44,120 nt of DNA from Methanoregulaceae archaeon (GTDB taxonomy: Archaea; Halobacteriota; Methanomicrobia; Methanomicrobiales; Methanospirillaceae), in NCBI GenBank assembly GCA_021371995.1, contig JAJFVA010000024.1, positions 1 through 44,120 on the forward strand, read 5' to 3'. Made by a program: the position numbers and the translations under genes. Positions 17,052-24,940 of the stretch are shown piece after piece. The stretch's first letter is position 1. The number at the start of each line of letters is the position of its first letter. The notes below the pieces were generated by a model, which was not told the origin of the DNA, searched no databases, and saw only the letters and a program-made list of their open reading frames with translations.

Positions 17052-17942
17052 TTATTTTCGTTTGAACCCAATGAGAAGGAGACCCAGAAGAACCCCCAGG
17101 ATTCCGGTAAAGGCCCCCGGAAAACCGGCTTTCGTCGTGGTGGGAATAGCTACACCCGTTTCTTCAACCGTCACTGTCCCTGTATCAACTGCAACAGGAA
17201 CGGACTGCATTTCTGCCTGAGTGGCATTTATGGATGGGGCACCTGGGTTTTCCATTTCAGCTGCTGAAACCGGGTTTTCTGCTGCATAGGCAGCAGAGAG
17301 CTTATCAGATACTCCTTCGATCCTGGGATTCATGGCAAGAGCCTTCAGGTACTGTTCTGCAGCATCCTTGTACTCTCCGGCAGCAATACGGGCATCACCA
17401 AGGAGCGCATAGGTACCGGCATCGGTTGGATCGAGTTTCAGCGCCTGCAGGAATGCCCGCGCCGCGTCATCGGGTCTGCCGAGAGCGAGAAGTGCCTGCC
17501 CTTTTCCTTTCCAGGATTTGAAAGAGAAGGGATCAAAAGAAATGGCCTTTTCATACGCGGATAGTGATTCATTGAATAATCCCTTGACATACAGATCATC
17601 CCCTTTCATTCTCCAGAGCAACCCGTCTTCTGCCGATCCCCCGACCGATCCGGATGATCCTCCGGAATCTGATGATGAACTATCCGATCCGCTGTCATCA
17701 CCAGTGCCGGACTGCCCGCCGCTGTCATCTGCGGTATCCGCGCCACTGTCATCAGAGGGTCCTGCACCACCGTTATCACCGGAATCACCCCCATTATCGG
17801 TGGAATCATCACCGGTATCCCATCCATCGCTCGGCCCGGGGCCATCCCACCCAAAGCCGCACCCACAATCATCAGCGGCCACGCTCGCCAAGGTAAGTAA
17901 AAAAATGAACGTGGCTGTGATGAGCATCCGCAGTGGTGTCAT
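17052..17942 (-). CDS. Secreted TPR protein with Asp/Gly/Ser linker and C-terminal membrane anchor
   Basis: About 296 residues from the ATG at 17942; the frame extends to 18044, but that part overlaps the UbiA gene and precedes the signal sequence. Order: signal peptide (LLTLASVAA), a low-complexity Asp/Gly/Ser stretch of about 75 residues, three TPR units (KGDDLYVKGLFNESLSAYEKA; ALLALGRPDDAARAFLQALK; GDARIAAGEYKDAAEQYLKA), a variable Ala/Thr-rich region, then AGFPGAF, a hydrophobic helix and a basic end (GFKRK). That tripartite tail resembles archaeosortase sorting signals but lacks an exact PGF consensus at the expected place. Probably a surface scaffold protein. No Shine-Dalgarno is visible. 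Confidence 0.75.
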   Translation of the reverse strand: MTPLRMLITATFIFLLTLASVAADDCGCGFGWDGPGPSDGWDTGDDSTDNGGDSGDNGGAGPSDDSGADTADDSGGQSGTGDDSGSDSSSSDSGGSSGSVGGSAEDGLLWRMKGDDLYVKGLFNESLSAYEKAISFDPFSFKSWKGKGQALLALGRPDDAARAFLQALKLDPTDAGTYALLGDARIAAGEYKDAAEQYLKALAMNPRIEGVSDKLSAAYAAENPVSAAEMENPGAPSINATQAEMQSVPVAVDTGTVTVEETGVAIPTTTKAGFPGAFTGILGVLLGLLLIGFKRK

Positions 17943-18006
17943 GTGAAGGAGTAATATCGGTAACAAATTATAGGTTGTCCCCAGAGGGGGATGTTGTCCT
18001 GCCAGG

Positions 18007-18927
18007 TCAGAGGGGCAGTATTGCCATTGTACTCTGGACTGCAACGATGGCGGTCATAAGCAGGCCGAGCACGATGAACTGCCCGTCCGCGATGAGGTCA
18101 CACTTCAGGTTCCCTGTGCTCACTTTCTGGTATAACAGGATATATGCCTGAGCATAGATCATGCCGATAACGATCAGCAGGACAAAAATTGCAGGGATCC
18201 GGAACAAGAGAAGTGATACCACCGCTATGCCAAAGATGATATTGACCAGGGTAAGGAGAACCTTCGTATTGGTCACCCCGATGCAGACCGGGATGGTGCG
18301 AACCCCGGTCGCACGGTCACCTTCCACGTCCCGGATGTCAAACAGGACCGTGTTGATGAAGACCAGGGAGAAGAAGAACAGGATGACTGCAAGCGTGACC
18401 AGGTCAGGGCTTATACCTGCAACGTACACGGGCAGCAGCGCAGGGGGAAGTGCCCAGGCAACGGCAACAAGCAGGCTTTTTGCAACAGGGATTTCCTTCA
18501 GTCTCCTGTACCTGAATCCCTTCGGGAATATGGGCGTGCTGTAAATCAGCCCCGATAAGAGAGGTATGGCAGAGATCAGGATCACCGTCATTCCATAGAA
18601 ACCGGACAGGACAAGGGCGAGCAGGTACGCACCTATTGCCGATCCGAAGAGCAGTTTTTCATACCTTTTTGTAAATGCATACCTCTGAGAATGGTTGATG
18701 GCATCTTCGCTCTCATCCGTTTTCCTGTTCAGGTTGTAGACAGAGTAGGTGATCAGCATTCCGAGGGCAAGAACAATGGGGTTAAAGGCGACCCGGTGCA
18801 GGACGCTGGAAATAAATGCCATAGCACCTGCAGCAAAAGAAAGGTATACAGAACTATAGACCAGGTATTCCACCATGACCCGGAGATCAAGTTCGAACGT
18901 GTATACCGGACGGCTATGTTCAAACAT
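18007..18927 (-). CDS. UbiA family prenyltransferase
   Basis: 306-residue integral membrane protein with about eight or nine helices. Both Asp-rich motifs of UbiA enzymes are present: NLNRKTDESED around residues 66-76 and DIRDVEGD around 197-204, which bind Mg-diphosphate of the prenyl donor. The family includes enzymes for archaeal ether lipids, menaquinone and haem-type cofactors; I cannot choose the acceptor from sequence. The neighbourhood gives no decisive clue. The start at 18927 lacks a good ribosome-binding site. Confidence 0.85.
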   Translation of the reverse strand: MFEHSRPVYTFELDLRVMVEYLVYSSVYLSFAAGAMAFISSVLHRVAFNPIVLALGMLITYSVYNLNRKTDESEDAINHSQRYAFTKRYEKLLFGSAIGAYLLALVLSGFYGMTVILISAIPLLSGLIYSTPIFPKGFRYRRLKEIPVAKSLLVAVAWALPPALLPVYVAGISPDLVTLAVILFFFSLVFINTVLFDIRDVEGDRATGVRTIPVCIGVTNTKVLLTLVNIIFGIAVVSLLLFRIPAIFVLLIVIGMIYAQAYILLYQKVSTGNLKCDLIADGQFIVLGLLMTAIVAVQSTMAILPL

Positions 18928-19249
18928 AGATTATTCTTCATGGGTAGAATAAACATACATTCCCATGGTGAATATTACCTCAAATGCTGAATGTTAATCG
19001 GATCAATTAATGTAATTATCAAAAGGGAGCCAGCCCCAGCCTCGGGGTAACAATCCGGGTTAAGCGTTTACTACAACTTTTCTGATAAGAGATATATACC
19101 TTTGCCCGGCAATTAAGCCCTGTTTTAGAGAATTGATTCGTAATAGTGAGAATACAGGTTCGAATCCCAGTAAGGATTTGTTCCCGAATACCGATTATTG
19201 ATATGAACGGAATTTCAGGTATTCGAAGAGACCTGAAAAAAATATACGG
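18928..19249. other. Intergenic stretch without a recognised gene
   Basis: About 320 bases between a prenyltransferase gene (reading away) and the 3' end of a regulator gene. AT-rich runs near 18990-19030 and 19090-19110 could hold the UbiA promoter. A GGTTCGAATCCC at 19157-19168 looks like a tRNA T-loop, but no cloverleaf can be drawn around it. Confidence 0.5.
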
Positions 19250-20059
19250 TTATAATGTCAGTTCCACTGCATTATCCCGGTAATATTGATAGAGACTCCG
19301 CCCCCATTTCACAGCTTGTGCATCGTTTGAGAAGAGATCCGTAGTGGTATCATAGGTGACCCCGTCATTCTTGTAAAGCCCGAGGGAGATGTATTTATCA
19401 GTGACAGTGAGGCCCAATCTTGGCATCTCATCAAGAACAAAAATCTTGCTCCTTGTATGACTTGCAAGTTCATGGATCTTATCAAAATGGGGAGATTGTG
19501 AAAGCTGCTCGATAAGATCTTTTCCCACAAGCGTTTCTACATACACTCCGTCCCGGATTCGTTTCAGGACTGCGTCAGTGTGGGCCGGGCTTGAGATAGG
19601 CGAGAGAATATAGACCTCTTTTGCTTCCTGTATCATCTTCAGGAAATTAAAGTAAACATTGAAAATATCAACATTCGTATCGGTAACAATCTCCGAGTTG
19701 AACAGGGCCCCGATATTGGCAAAATACTCTTCCGGGATCGCCTCTGAATAATGCTGGTCCCAGAAATTCTTGTGTTTCTTTGTGACTGATTTGAAAAGGA
19801 TGATATCCTGGATCTTTTTTGTGAGGATTCTTCCGACCGGAGTAAGGTGATACTCATAATCTGATATTGCCATGAAATTACTCGATTCCAGCTTGCGGAT
19901 CTTCGGTATAAGTGCCTGGGATGAACTCCCTGTCACTTCCCGGAGTTGGGCAAGGGTCTTTGTCCCGTCAGCCAGGGAAAGAAGGATCTGTATCTGAAGC
20001 CGGGACCGAAAAAGAGCCTGTATATCTCCCATGATTCGAGTATAATGATCTACCGCCAT
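19250..20059 (-). CDS. FilR1-type transcriptional regulator (winged helix plus FilR1 middle domain)
   Basis: 269 residues. An N-terminal winged-helix domain (about 10-80: LSLADGTKTLAQLREVTGSS for the start, with SQALIPKIRKLE as recognition helix) precedes a FilR1/DUF1724 domain (about 125-260). The latter has the family tail GLTVTDKYISLGLY, YDTTTDLFS, then AVKWGRSLYQYYRD. Such proteins are abundant in methanogens; FilR1 itself regulates methanogenesis and filament formation. The ligand is unknown. A paralogue of identical intended length lies at 21006. A 24-base inverted repeat lies 175 bases upstream and could be an operator. Confidence 0.85.
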   Translation of the reverse strand: MAVDHYTRIMGDIQALFRSRLQIQILLSLADGTKTLAQLREVTGSSSQALIPKIRKLESSNFMAISDYEYHLTPVGRILTKKIQDIILFKSVTKKHKNFWDQHYSEAIPEEYFANIGALFNSEIVTDTNVDIFNVYFNFLKMIQEAKEVYILSPISSPAHTDAVLKRIRDGVYVETLVGKDLIEQLSQSPHFDKIHELASHTRSKIFVLDEMPRLGLTVTDKYISLGLYKNDGVTYDTTTDLFSNDAQAVKWGRSLYQYYRDNAVELTL

Positions 20060-20233
20060 ATTTCCAAACCCTGAGTAAATGTTAATCCGGAATGATACTC
20101 TTAAACCTATCGGATAAATTTAATGCTTGATGGAAAGGTGCCGTTCTGATTTCCCTGTCTCATGCTTATCGCATGACCCCCCAGAAAACATGTACATGGG
20201 ACTCTTCAGTAGCGCCAATAATGCTTCTATTAT

Positions 20234-20257
20234 GTATTATACTGCTCGGTATAATAC
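20234..20257. promoter_or_regulatory. Perfect 9-bp inverted repeat
   Basis: GTATTATAC (20234-20242) and GTATAATAC (20249-20257) are exact reverse complements around a 6-base TGCTCG centre. It lies 70 bases beyond the stop of the UPF0216 gene and 175 bases before the FilR1-type regulator, both on the minus strand. It may be an operator for the regulator or a weak transcript end; no T run follows, which favours an operator. Confidence 0.35.
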
Positions 20258-20327
20258 CTTACGAGACTGGGATTTTTGAAAGTGTCCTGTTTTTGCCTGA
20301 TAAACGGTAAGAGTGTAGTAATTCTGA

Positions 20328-20759
20328 TTATCCAACCATGATCTGGATGATGCCGGGGTATTTAAGCATGATTGCATAGACGATTGCCCTGCCTACCCAG
20401 AGCCTGCCCCCGATAAGTTCCCTCAGATCTGATAGCTCCCCAAGTTCCTGCAATGATTCCAGAGCTGCAGCATCGGTAAGAAGAAAACTGTCCGCGACCG
20501 TTGAATCAAAATAGAAGATGACAGGGAGCTTAAGGCGGGAATGGAGAGAAACAGGAAGTTTCTTACCAAGAAGCTCTATCGTGCTTTTATTGAATACAAA
20601 TTCTTTTCCCCCACGGGTTACCGATGAGGGGGTCGCATCCCTCAATAGTTCTGAAAGCCGTTTTCGCTCGGCTACCACCCCATCGTTGATCCTGCCCATC
20701 TCAATTGCCATCCACCGCATGAGGACCGATTCATCGGATAACGGAGGCCGGAATGTCAT
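20328..20759 (-). CDS. UPF0216 (DUF61) family protein
   Basis: 143 residues, the usual size of this archaea-specific family. Recognised from MRWMAIEMGRINDGVV, the RKRLSELLRD block, TRGGKEFVFNKSTIELL, and LPVSLHSRLKLPVIF. A hydrophobic-rich C-terminus follows. No function is known. It sits between two FilR1-like regulators and is not obviously co-transcribed with either. Confidence 0.8.
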   Translation of the reverse strand: MTFRPPLSDESVLMRWMAIEMGRINDGVVAERKRLSELLRDATPSSVTRGGKEFVFNKSTIELLGKKLPVSLHSRLKLPVIFYFDSTVADSFLLTDAAALESLQELGELSDLRELIGGRLWVGRAIVYAIMLKYPGIIQIMVG

Positions 20760-21005
20760 ACCTGTACTGGTAAGTGGGGGTTACCGGTAAGTAAACTATT
20801 CACTCCGGCAAACAGCAGGATAACCAAGATGGAAGGATAGTGACGGCTTTATTGTTCAGGCGGTTATCTTTTACCTCCTTACAGGCCCGGCTGTATCAGC
20901 AGAAATGTGGCCTGGACTGCAGGTACGAATCCGCTTTTCCCAATCTCTTGACCAAAACTATCAAGGGGAGTGCTGCCAGCTATTGTTGAGGGACACCCGG
21001 GTCAC

Positions 21006-21761
21006 ATGGTATACGATTTTGAGCCCTCCGACATCAGTGATACGCAGGCTCTGGTACGTTCCCCCCTCAAAATCCGGATCCTTCTTCTCCTTTCAGACGG
21101 CCCCTGTAACCTGGCGCAGATCAGGGATGCTACCGGGAGTTCATCACAGGCACTCATCCCACGAATGAAGGGACTGGAGTCACAGCTTCTGATCGAACAA
21201 AAAGAATATTATTACTCGCTCACTCCTCTCGGAAAGGTCATTACCCTCAACATCAGGAATTTTATTGCAACGACTGCCACGATTAAGCGACACCATACAT
21301 TTTTTGCTGCACATGACACCGGAGCTATTCCCCTTCCACTTCTCTCAGGGATTGGGTGTCTTGCCCACGCAGATCTTATCCAGGACAGGGCTGGCGAGGT
21401 GAACCAGGTATATTCCCTTTTCCTGTCGATTATTAATGAAGCGAACCACATCCATGGCGTTTCATCGGTCATGAGCCCGAATATGGGGGAGTGCCTTGCG
21501 GGACGAATTACTGCAGGGATACCGGCAGAACTGGTTGTCACCCAAAAAGGAGCTGAAAAACTCCGGGAAAAACCCTATATAGCTTTCATTGAGGTCCTCC
21601 TGAATTTTCCCCATTTCAGGGTATGGGTGCTCCGGGAACCGGTGAAGATCGGGTTAACGGTGACTGACAGGTGCATATCCCTTGGCCTGTTCAAACGGGG
21701 AGAGAATGTGTATGATATCTCAAGTGATCTCTACAGTACTGATCCCGGGGCAATTGTATAG
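21006..21761 (+). CDS. FilR1-type regulator paralogue interrupted by an amber codon near the C-terminus
   Basis: 251 residues as read. The ATG at 21006 is chosen over the GTG at 20970 because it gives an N-terminus colinear with the paralogue at 19250-20059 (19 residues to the common QAL-RS motif in both). Winged helix about 12-80, FilR1 middle domain about 125-250, with GLTVTDRCISLGLF and YDISSDLYS. The frame stops at TAG 21759-21761 exactly where the paralogue has Trp (AVKWG). Reading on gives GEELFGFFRDASEPFSL and a TGA at 21813-21815; the full protein would then be 269 residues, identical in length to the paralogue. A TGG-to-TAG change is the simplest explanation. Loss of 18 residues from the domain end may impair it. 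Confidence 0.82.
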   Translation: MVYDFEPSDISDTQALVRSPLKIRILLLLSDGPCNLAQIRDATGSSSQALIPRMKGLESQLLIEQKEYYYSLTPLGKVITLNIRNFIATTATIKRHHTFFAAHDTGAIPLPLLSGIGCLAHADLIQDRAGEVNQVYSLFLSIINEANHIHGVSSVMSPNMGECLAGRITAGIPAELVVTQKGAEKLREKPYIAFIEVLLNFPHFRVWVLREPVKIGLTVTDRCISLGLFKRGENVYDISSDLYSTDPGAIV

Positions 21762-21947
21762 GGGGAGGAGCTCTTCGGGTTCTTCAGGGATGCATCCGAG
21801 CCGTTTTCGCTTTGATCAAGACAGAATGCCCAACATTCCCACAGGGAACCCCGGTCTCAGAGTCCTGATTCCCTGTTCCTGAATCATAGATACCACGCTG
21901 AATGAAATGTAACCGGCCCTGCATGCACCTTTTCCCAAAAAAGAGAT

Positions 21948-22199
21948 TCACCAGCGGCCGACCGTTGCTGCAATAATCTGCTCAACAGTATTTCGGGGGA
22001 TGTTCAGGTGACCGCCTTTATTTACCGCTACCCAGTTATTGAGTGCAAGGGCAACGGTGAGAACCTCATGCGAGTTATGGGTGGCACTGATAATCCATCT
22101 ACAGATGTCATTTTTATTGGTAATTGTCACATCGTATGAATATTCGATCATCTCCAGTTGACTCATTATCAGAACCTGAGTGTCCACCTCTTGTGCCAT
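21948..22199 (-). CDS. Small hypothetical protein
   Basis: 83 residues, no signal or membrane segment. An AGGGATG ribosome-binding site lies 7 bases or less before the ATG at 22199. The sequence is balanced and compact (for example YSYDVTITNKNDICRW, then ALALNNWVAVNKGGHLNIPR), suggesting a small folded domain. I do not recognise the family. It stands alone, downstream of a tRNA gene on the same strand. Confidence 0.55.
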   Translation of the reverse strand: MAQEVDTQVLIMSQLEMIEYSYDVTITNKNDICRWIISATHNSHEVLTVALALNNWVAVNKGGHLNIPRNTVEQIIAATVGRW

Positions 22200-22290
22200 G
22201 GTTCATCCCTGGATTTCCTGATACCATTGGTTGCGATGCAATAAAGGAGAGGCGGGATCCGGACTCCAAAAAAATCCTCATGAAAATCGA

Positions 22291-22364
22291 TGGGCTCGAG
22301 GAGATTCGAACTCCTGACCTCCGCCATGTCAAGGCGACGTCATAACCAGCTAGACCACGAGCCC
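22291..22364 (-). tRNA. tRNA-Val(GAC)
   Basis: Read on the minus strand, acceptor GGGCTCG pairs with CGAGCCC, followed by discriminator A. The anticodon stem TCGCC/GGCGG encloses the loop TTGACAT, giving anticodon GAC (valine, codon GUC). The T arm AGGAG-TTCGAAT-CTCCT is perfect. The D arm is GTCT...TGAC-like with one imperfect pair. CCA is not encoded. No intron. Confidence 0.93.
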
Positions 22365-22816
22365 GCCCGGAATAACGGGATGCCTCCTAATATGGGTCAC
22401 ATAACTATTAAACTATTCTCTTTTCCTACAATTACCGCCTGTAGCCCGCCTCTGGCTCACAACAGGGATGATATCAGTAGCATAGAGGCTGTTTCAAGCG
22501 TGATACGGAATAGTGACGTTACGCATCAAAATCTGTGGCCAGGCACCATTGGTCGGTGAACAAATCATTACATCATTGCTTCAGAGGAAGTTATTGCTAT
22601 ACGGGAACAGGGTAACAAACATAAACCCACAAAGGACAAGCAGCTCATCACCCCGATTCCAAAAAAACAATGGAAACCGGAGCATGTATTGGCTGTCGTT
22701 GCAGCAGAATATCACGAAATAATCTCCTGGCCGCATTTTTCCCGATATACAGGGATTTCCGGACGGCAGATTTTAAGGGATGAAAGGTGAATTGTTAAAA
22801 ATATGAGGTTTTCCTG
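22365..22816. other. Intergenic stretch, possible gene remnant
   Basis: No clear gene in about 450 bases. The first part is AT-rich and should carry the tRNA promoter. A start-less open frame (22560-22790, plus) encodes a protein-like stretch containing QWKPEHVLAVVAAEYHEI and ISGRQILRDER. It may be the end of a decayed gene. Confidence 0.4.
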
Positions 22817-23122
22817 ATGACAGCTATAATTCCTGACCAGATATTCGTGTATGAGCACGATGCCAGCAGGCTTGAGCTCCTTGTCCGTATCGTGTACTGG
22901 ATCGCGATAAGTATCGTATCGATGGTATACGGGATCCTCGCCATGATTTGTCTCTTCATCCAATGGTTCTTCATTCTGATCTTTGGCAGGCGGCAACAAG
23001 GCCTCTCTGATTTTGCGAAAGGCTATTTTGAATACATCGTTTCAAGGATGCCCTACATGTATTTCATGACCGATGTGCGGCCGCAGATTCTGCCGGATCC
23101 GGTTAAGGTATACATGGACTGA
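22817..23122 (+). CDS. DUF4389 family membrane protein
   Basis: 101 residues. Two closely spaced transmembrane helices (about 22-58: RIVYWIAISIVSMVYGILA, then MICLFIQWFFILIFGRR) and the family pattern RRQQGLSDFAKGYFEYIVSR plus YMYFMTDVRP. DUF4389 proteins occur in many bacteria and archaea; function unknown. No Shine-Dalgarno stands out. Single gene, convergent with serA. Confidence 0.75.
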   Translation: MTAIIPDQIFVYEHDASRLELLVRIVYWIAISIVSMVYGILAMICLFIQWFFILIFGRRQQGLSDFAKGYFEYIVSRMPYMYFMTDVRPQILPDPVKVYMD

Positions 23123-23198
23123 AAGGTGAATAATCCCGCTTTTATTTCCATTTTTCGCTGGTCGCCCTTTTTTATCCCCCAACAAAAAGTGATTGAAT

Positions 23199-24812
23199 TT
23201 AAATCAGGTTATCTGAGATCTTTGCAAATTTTGCGGTAAAAATCCCGGGCATCGACTGGATCTCGCCCATAGCTTCAGGGGGGACTTCGCTGTCCACGTT
23301 CAGCACCATGATCGCTTCTTCGCCGGGAGTGATCCGGCCGACCTGCATACCGGCAATATTGATATTCATCTTCCCGAGGATGGTTGAGGCCCTGCCGATC
23401 ACACCGGGCTTGTCGAGATGCCGGGATACGATCACGTATCCTTCCGGGATCATGTCCATGGTGTATCCTCCGATAGAGACGATCCGGCTCCTTCCCCTGA
23501 AAAAGACTGTCCCGCTCATCGTCTCCTCCATGGTATCGGTCTTGACCCTTATGGTAACAAGACTCTTGAAACCACCCGATTCAGTCGTTGTGGTCTCCGA
23601 GTAGCTGATTCCCCGTTCCTTGGCGATGAACTCAGCGTTCACGATGTTGACCGGTACCTGGAGGATCGGGTCAAGGAGCCCCTTCAGGGCCATCCGGGTG
23701 ATAAACCGGGTGTTTGTCCCAAGCTGGGAGAGTTCGCCACTGTAGGTGAACTCCACCCGTTCCACGCGTCCTCCGACCAGCTGGGTGAGGAACCGCGCCA
23801 TCTTCTCGGCAAGGTATGCAAACGGTTCGATCGTATCCGCGTATTCTGCAGGGATGATCGGTGCATTCACGATATACTTGGCCGATCCTCCTTTCAGCAC
23901 GGCACTGCACTGCTTTGCGATAGAAACCGCAACATTGGTCTGGGCCTCAACCGTGCTTGCACCGAGGTGGGGGGTCGTGATGATCTGGTCGAGGGTGAGG
24001 ATCTCTGAATTAAGGGGCGGCTCCTCTTCGAAAACATCGAGCGCGGCGCCTGCCACCTTCCCTGCCTTCACCGCGTCATAGAGTGCTTTTTCATCGATGA
24101 TGCCCCCGCGGGCACAGTTGATGATCCTGACCCCGTCCTTCATCGTGGCAATGCTTTTTGCATTAATCACGTGTTTTGTCTCTTTGATCAGGGGGGTATG
24201 GACCGTGATGAAATCTGAGATCCGGAAGAGATCCTCAAGGGATACCGACTCAACACCCAGCTGGGCCGCCCGTTCTTTACTGATGAACGGGTCATATCCT
24301 GCACAATGCATCCCCATCGCGTTTGCCCTTTTTGCAATCTCCCGCCCGATCCTGCCAAGCCCGACAATCCCGAGTGTCTTTTCGTTCAGCTCCACTCCCA
24401 TGAATTTCGAACGTTTCCACTCCTTCTTCTTCAGCGACGCGTTCGCCTGCGGAATATTCCGTGCAAGGGAGAGCATCATGGCCATGGTGTGCTCGGTTGC
24501 GGCAAGGGTATTTCCCTCCGGGGCGTTTGCAACGATTATTCCCCGGCGGGTTGCCGCATCCATATCGATATTATCCACACCGGCACCAGCTCTTCCTATG
24601 AACCGGAGCTTTGTTCCTGCATCGATCACCTTTGCCGTGACCTCTGTTCCGCTCCGGACCAGGAGCGCATCGTAATCCCCGATGATTTTTATCAGCTCGT
24701 CTTCCGGGAGCTCCGTTTTTACATCCACCCGGAACTCGGATTTGAGCAGCTCTAACCCTTCTTCGGCCAGCGGATCGCTGACCAGTATCCTGAAGCTCAC
24801 AATAAGACCCAT
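23199..24812 (-). CDS. serA: D-3-phosphoglycerate dehydrogenase
   Basis: First enzyme of serine synthesis: oxidises 3-phosphoglycerate with NAD. About 537 residues from the ATG at 24812; a GTG at 24800 matches the usual start (SFRILVSDPLAEEG) even better. The frame runs upstream to 25040, but that extension crosses the divergent ppsA promoter and is not credible. Order: N-terminal substrate domain, NAD-binding domain (GLGRIGREIAKRANAMG), catalytic His region near residue 280, an intervening regulatory domain (about 320-455), and a C-terminal ACT domain (YVIVSRHLDKPGVIGRAST) expected to bind serine. It is the long form with two regulatory domains. Confidence 0.95.
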   Translation of the reverse strand: MGLIVSFRILVSDPLAEEGLELLKSEFRVDVKTELPEDELIKIIGDYDALLVRSGTEVTAKVIDAGTKLRFIGRAGAGVDNIDMDAATRRGIIVANAPEGNTLAATEHTMAMMLSLARNIPQANASLKKKEWKRSKFMGVELNEKTLGIVGLGRIGREIAKRANAMGMHCAGYDPFISKERAAQLGVESVSLEDLFRISDFITVHTPLIKETKHVINAKSIATMKDGVRIINCARGGIIDEKALYDAVKAGKVAGAALDVFEEEPPLNSEILTLDQIITTPHLGASTVEAQTNVAVSIAKQCSAVLKGGSAKYIVNAPIIPAEYADTIEPFAYLAEKMARFLTQLVGGRVERVEFTYSGELSQLGTNTRFITRMALKGLLDPILQVPVNIVNAEFIAKERGISYSETTTTESGGFKSLVTIRVKTDTMEETMSGTVFFRGRSRIVSIGGYTMDMIPEGYVIVSRHLDKPGVIGRASTILGKMNINIAGMQVGRITPGEEAIMVLNVDSEVPPEAMGEIQSMPGIFTAKFAKISDNLI

Positions 24813-24940
24813 ATTATGTAGCCACCAGAGCTTTTCTAACCTTCTTCTTGTATCATTCCTGAAAGAAGGGTTTCCTGCAGGAGAAACAGATGATGATAAT
24901 TTATTAACCAGATGACAGGTGAGATAATAGTGGTGCGTGA

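Noticed and set aside
19157-19168. GGTTCGAATCCC resembling a tRNA T-loop or att site
   Set aside because: Flanking bases do not pair as a T stem, no anticodon or acceptor stem can be drawn, and no integrase is near.
21759-21761. TAG as pyrrolysine
   Set aside because: The paralogue has Trp here, TAG ends rfbC normally, and no pyl genes are in the window; a point mutation is simpler.
22712-22999. 95-residue open frame antisense to the DUF4389 gene
   Set aside because: The plus-strand gene has clear membrane helices and family motifs.
23418-24008. 196-residue open frame antisense to serA
   Set aside because: Shadow of serA; no ribosome-binding site or family.
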